NCBI RefSeq assembly: GCF_027580225.2
Contig: NC_073342.2
Coordinates: forward strand, 17,849,501 to 17,913,500
From: Misgurnus anguillicaudatus
Lineage: Eukaryota; Chordata; Actinopteri; Cypriniformes; Cobitidae
DNA length: 64,000 nucleotides
Reading direction: 5' to 3'
In this document: positions 61,354 through 64,000 of the stretch, piece by piece
How positions within the stretch are numbered: the first letter of the stretch is position 1
How the letters are laid out: each line of letters begins with the position of its first letter
The notes under the pieces: generated by a model
The model's database searches: none
What the model saw: the letters and a program-made list of their open reading frames with translations, nothing else
What the model was told of the DNA's origin: nothing
Made by a program: the position numbers and the translations under genes

Positions 61354-61413
61354 TACTTGCTCCACCAAGAGGAGCTACTTGGAGGAATGAGACGAAGGCG
61401 GACCGCCTTATAG
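61354..61413 (+). CDS. ppfibp2: ppfibp2 exon 28: optional terminal exon
   Basis: Acceptor tctcacttacag; the phase 0 frame reads YLLHQEELLGGMRRRRTAL and stops at TAG. The first eight residues align with HMLKEDDM, which follows NLT in human beta-1. The end RRRRTAL has the shape of a class I PDZ ligand (T-x-L). No clear AATAAA follows within 300 nt. The long form would be about 1024 residues. Confidence 0.7.
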   Translation, partial: YLLHQEELLGGMRRRRTAL

Positions 61414-62205
61414 TGTGATCAGATCGCACTGTATTAACTCCCGCAGAGAACATTCTGGAGTCGCACCTCAGCCTTATCCTTGTCACACGCAGCCTTGAGC
61501 TGTCAGAAGCTTTAGGACTGAAGTGTGTAACAGCACAGTATTAATAACACTTACTACACGTGGGTGTGGTGTGCTATAACAGAGCAATGCCACATTCTCA
61601 CATCCTCCACCCAGCTCAAGACGCGACCCTGTTGTTATTTTATTTTATTTATTATTACTAATCATGTGTGCTGTGTTTACATGACAACGATGTAGTGCAA
61701 AACTTTTTCTTCGAGTTTATAAAAATTTAGGTTACACACGACAACGCTGTCTAAAGGATCCGTGTTTACACGGATCAGTAAATATGACTAAATACGCTGT
61801 ATTACGTGTGCCTGGCCAATAGATGGCGATGTTACCTTGTAAAGAAACACTACAAGTCTGCGCAAATGTGAATTCTTCTACAGAGCGATATATATGCAAA
61901 CAATCCGATGATGAGATAGGTTTAATACTACAAGTTGCTCTGGGCTAAAAAGCGCAAATATTGTGGACGTGCATGACGTCACCATTATCATAGATTCGCA
62001 TTAACATAGTTTTCACGAGATAACATGGCGTCATTATCAGAAACTTGCATTATGAAATGTGTCTTCAAAAGTTTGCACTTTCAGGAAAACCGTTGTTGTG
62101 TTACCGAACAGCCAAGCGACTTAAAAGTTTGTAACCTTTATTTTTAAGTTTTTATAATCAGATCTATATATGAGATCTATTATTTTGTGTAATATGCAAA
62201 AGCAG
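61414..62205. other. Sequence after exon 28
   Basis: Possible 3' UTR of the long form (T-rich near 61632-61660), then nothing recognised. Confidence 0.35.
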
Positions 62206-62765
62206 ATCTCACGGCAAGTCGTGTTATAGTCACGAAAAATGTAATTAATTTATTTGTGTCCATCGTACGAAATTCAGCCTTTTTTCGTGCCTTAAGTACG
62301 AATGTATATTCGTCTCAGCACGAATTTATAAAAATAGCTTTTTTGTGTCCGTGGCACGACTTTCTTTTTTTGTGTTTTTTTTCTGTATTGTTTTTTCTTT
62401 TTTTCCTACTTTCTTACCATTGTCGGGTAAGATTGGGGTTTGGGGTTAGAATCACTTTCTGTTATATTTTTAGACTTAGAAACCCCAACTCTAACCCCAA
62501 CTCCAGGCGAGAACAGTTTAAAAAGCAGAAGAAAAACATGTAGAAACCAATACATAAAAGTACATCCTAACCCAAACCCCAAATTTAACCCCAACCCCAA
62601 GTGACAATGATTTAAAAATAGGGGAGGAAATGAGAAAACAATACATAAAGTGACACGAAAAAGAAATTCGTGCTCAAAGCATAAAAAAGCTAAATTTTGT
62701 GCCATGGTAACAAAAAAATTTATACCATTTTTCGTGACTATAACACAAATTTCCGTGAGATCATG
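62206..62765. mobile_element. MITE with GATCTCACGG ends and CTAACCCCAA arms
   Basis: Left AGATCTCACGGCAAGTCGTG, right TTTCCGTGAGATC; inner words ATAGTCACGAAAAAT and its inverse. Arms hold ttggggtttggggtt / aaccccaa runs. Confidence 0.88.
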
Positions 62766-63180
62766 TTGCGCAAATGATACTGTAAAGACAAAAATTAATG
62801 TCTGACTTATTCCTACCTCTGCATAGTCATTTTTATTATTCTAGCTAATGTAACTTGAGGTCATTTACAGCCTCTCTGTTTACACAAAACTTTAGTTGTT
62901 AACTTTGAATTTTTCGCTTAATCTTTAAAATCTATACAATGTGTTTAAAAGCACTTTTGATGTGCAGAACTGTTGTTTGTTTGCGTTTGCTAAATACCTC
63001 CTTAAAATCCAACCCAATTAGTAAAATGGCCTTGTTTGGGTTGGGGGCTTTTTGCTATGAAAGATGAGATGAACAAATATCTCTTACATGTCCAATGTGT
63101 ACCATGACCTAACAGGGCCAAACATAGTTTTTGGGAGGAGTCTTATGCTAAGCTTTAAATGAGCACAAATATCTTAATAG
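62766..63180. other. Sequence before the REP15-like gene
   Basis: Nothing recognised. Confidence 0.4.
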
Positions 63181-63252
63181 GACTTCAAAGAGGAGAAAAA
63201 AGATCTGCTTGCTGGTTCACTCTCACCCAATACTAAGGAAAGAATAATACTG
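63181..63252 (+). CDS. Possible further alternative 3' exon of ppfibp2
   Basis: Splice-site-bounded open stretch (acceptor cttaatag with a poor pyrimidine tract, donor GTGAGT), phase 0, encoding DFKEEKKDLLAGSLSPNTK and ERIIL. It fits after exon 27 in frame and weakly resembles KDFAARSPSAS of beta-1. It could instead be a leader exon of the next gene, or chance. Confidence 0.3.
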
Positions 63253-63420
63253 GTGAGTTATTTTTATGTGTTGACAAATACATAGTAGTCATTTATTGAA
63301 AGATAAAAAAATGTAATTTTATTTTAGTAAAGTAGGCACTGTTTGAGATGACTTAACAAAATCACGGTTCAATATTTGCAGTGCATACGAGAAACAACGC
63401 TTTAAACTACACTGGCTAGA

Positions 63421-64000
63421 ATGGACCAAACAGATCTCCAGCATGAAGCCAAAACCAGCATTTTCAGGTCCTTATGGGGTAAACCCAACAAAACCACCTC
63501 CGTAGATCTTATCCACCTCTTTGGTGACTGTATCCGAGCAGCTTCATCCCGGACTAAAGACTATTTGCTCTTCAGGGACCCAGAAAGCAAATTCCACCCA
63601 AATCCTTCAACACTTTGCGAGATCTTTCTGATGACTTACATCCAACGCAGCAGCCAGTTAAATCTCACCAACATCTTCAATTGTACAGCCATGACCCCAG
63701 AACAGAGGGTCTTACTTGGTGCCCAATGGGTTTGGGCCGTGTTAGACTATCCAACCAAGAACCCCCGAATTCAGATTGCAGTCCAGGTTTTTCATCTGCC
63801 AGAGAGAGTGGAGGAGAACTTCGAGGAACTGTCCTTAGATACCTACAGCGAGATCATGCGTATGGCTGGGATGGAGGTGGTGAATGGTACTCAAGCCGAG
63901 AGAATGGTGGATTTCTGTTCTTCCATTGGTAGAGATTGTTACGCTCTATTCCTCTTCTTCGGACGCGAAAACGACGAGGGTAACATTTATGGGTTGTTAA
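63421..64000 (+). CDS. rep15: REP15-like protein (Rab15 effector), cut at window end
   Basis: Open from ATG at 63421 to the window edge (193 codons, no stop). Residue blocks match human REP15 in order: STLCEIFLMTYI (human NTLNEIFLIHFI), MTPEQRVLLGAQWVWAVL (MTKHQAFLFGADWIWTF), IQIAVQVFHL (LQLAVQTLQM), and CSSIGRDCYALFLFFGRE (CNLIGEDCLGLFIIFGMP). REP15 binds GTP-loaded Rab15 and affects transferrin receptor recycling from the endocytic recycling compartment (known for the family). Human REP15 has an intronless coding region, as here. Unlike the human protein there is no Gly at position 2. An acceptor-like TTGCAG at 63376-63381 may end a 5' UTR intron. The last third is missing. Confidence 0.88.
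   Translation, partial: MDQTDLQHEAKTSIFRSLWGKPNKTTSVDLIHLFGDCIRAASSRTKDYLLFRDPESKFHPNPSTLCEIFLMTYIQRSSQLNLTNIFNCTAMTPEQRVLLGAQWVWAVLDYPTKNPRIQIAVQVFHLPERVEENFEELSLDTYSEIMRMAGMEVVNGTQAERMVDFCSSIGRDCYALFLFFGRENDEGNIYGLL

Noticed and set aside
62256..62705. Overlapping plus and minus frames rich in Phe/Leu
   Set aside because: They are the two arms of a MITE read through T-rich sequence.
63382..63405. Last ppfibp2 exon encoding CIRETTL after 63252
   Set aside because: The frame fits and the end looks like a PDZ ligand, but eight codons are too few to support, and the same acceptor is explained better by a REP15 leader.

Overview
The window looks like nuclear DNA of a ray-finned fish, most likely a cypriniform. 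One spread-out, many-exon vertebrate gene lies in AT-rich sequence packed with short inverted-repeat DNA transposons, Tc1 relics, hAT-type elements with 8-bp target duplications, and tRNA-derived SINEs. No database search was possible; gene names rest on recognised residue blocks, on splice-site phase, and on my memory of the human proteins.

About 52 kb of the plus strand (7857 to about 59750, possibly on to 61413) is one gene, a liprin-beta-2 homologue (PPFIBP2). I could chain 26 main coding exons plus one internal microexon, every junction keeping frame. The order is: a start exon matching the liprin-beta N-terminus, a long coiled-coil region (exons 3-11), a divergent Ser/Pro-rich linker (exons 12-19), and three SAM domains (exons 20-25), then a short conserved tail (exon 26). 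The chain predicts about 990 residues with all optional exons included; human liprin-beta-2 is about 876. Options visible in the sequence are a second first exon (16616-16663), a 68-residue cassette (35808-36011), three microexons of exactly 33 nt and the same phase, and at least two C-termini.

At the right edge (63421 to the end) an intronless gene on the same strand encodes a REP15-like (Rab15 effector) protein, cut by the window. In human, REP15 neighbours PPFIBP1, the paralogue of PPFIBP2, so this linkage is informative about the history of both genes.

Region by region: 1-7856 is gene-free, with a hAT MITE, a dispersed repeat and a nested inverted-repeat element. 7857-21523 holds exons 1-3 with a 10-kb intron full of palindromic elements. 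21524-36588 holds coiled-coil exons separated by large repeats, including a 2.2-kb TTAA-flanked element that carries a possible tiny spliced gene. 36589-49363 holds the rest of the coiled coil and the linker, with nested Tc1 and hAT elements and a 731-bp palindrome just upstream of exon 13. 49364-59141 holds the microexons and SAM exons. 59142-63420 holds the 3' UTR, alternative 3' exons and more MITEs. I saw no rRNA gene, convincing functional tRNA, CRISPR array or prokaryotic operon.
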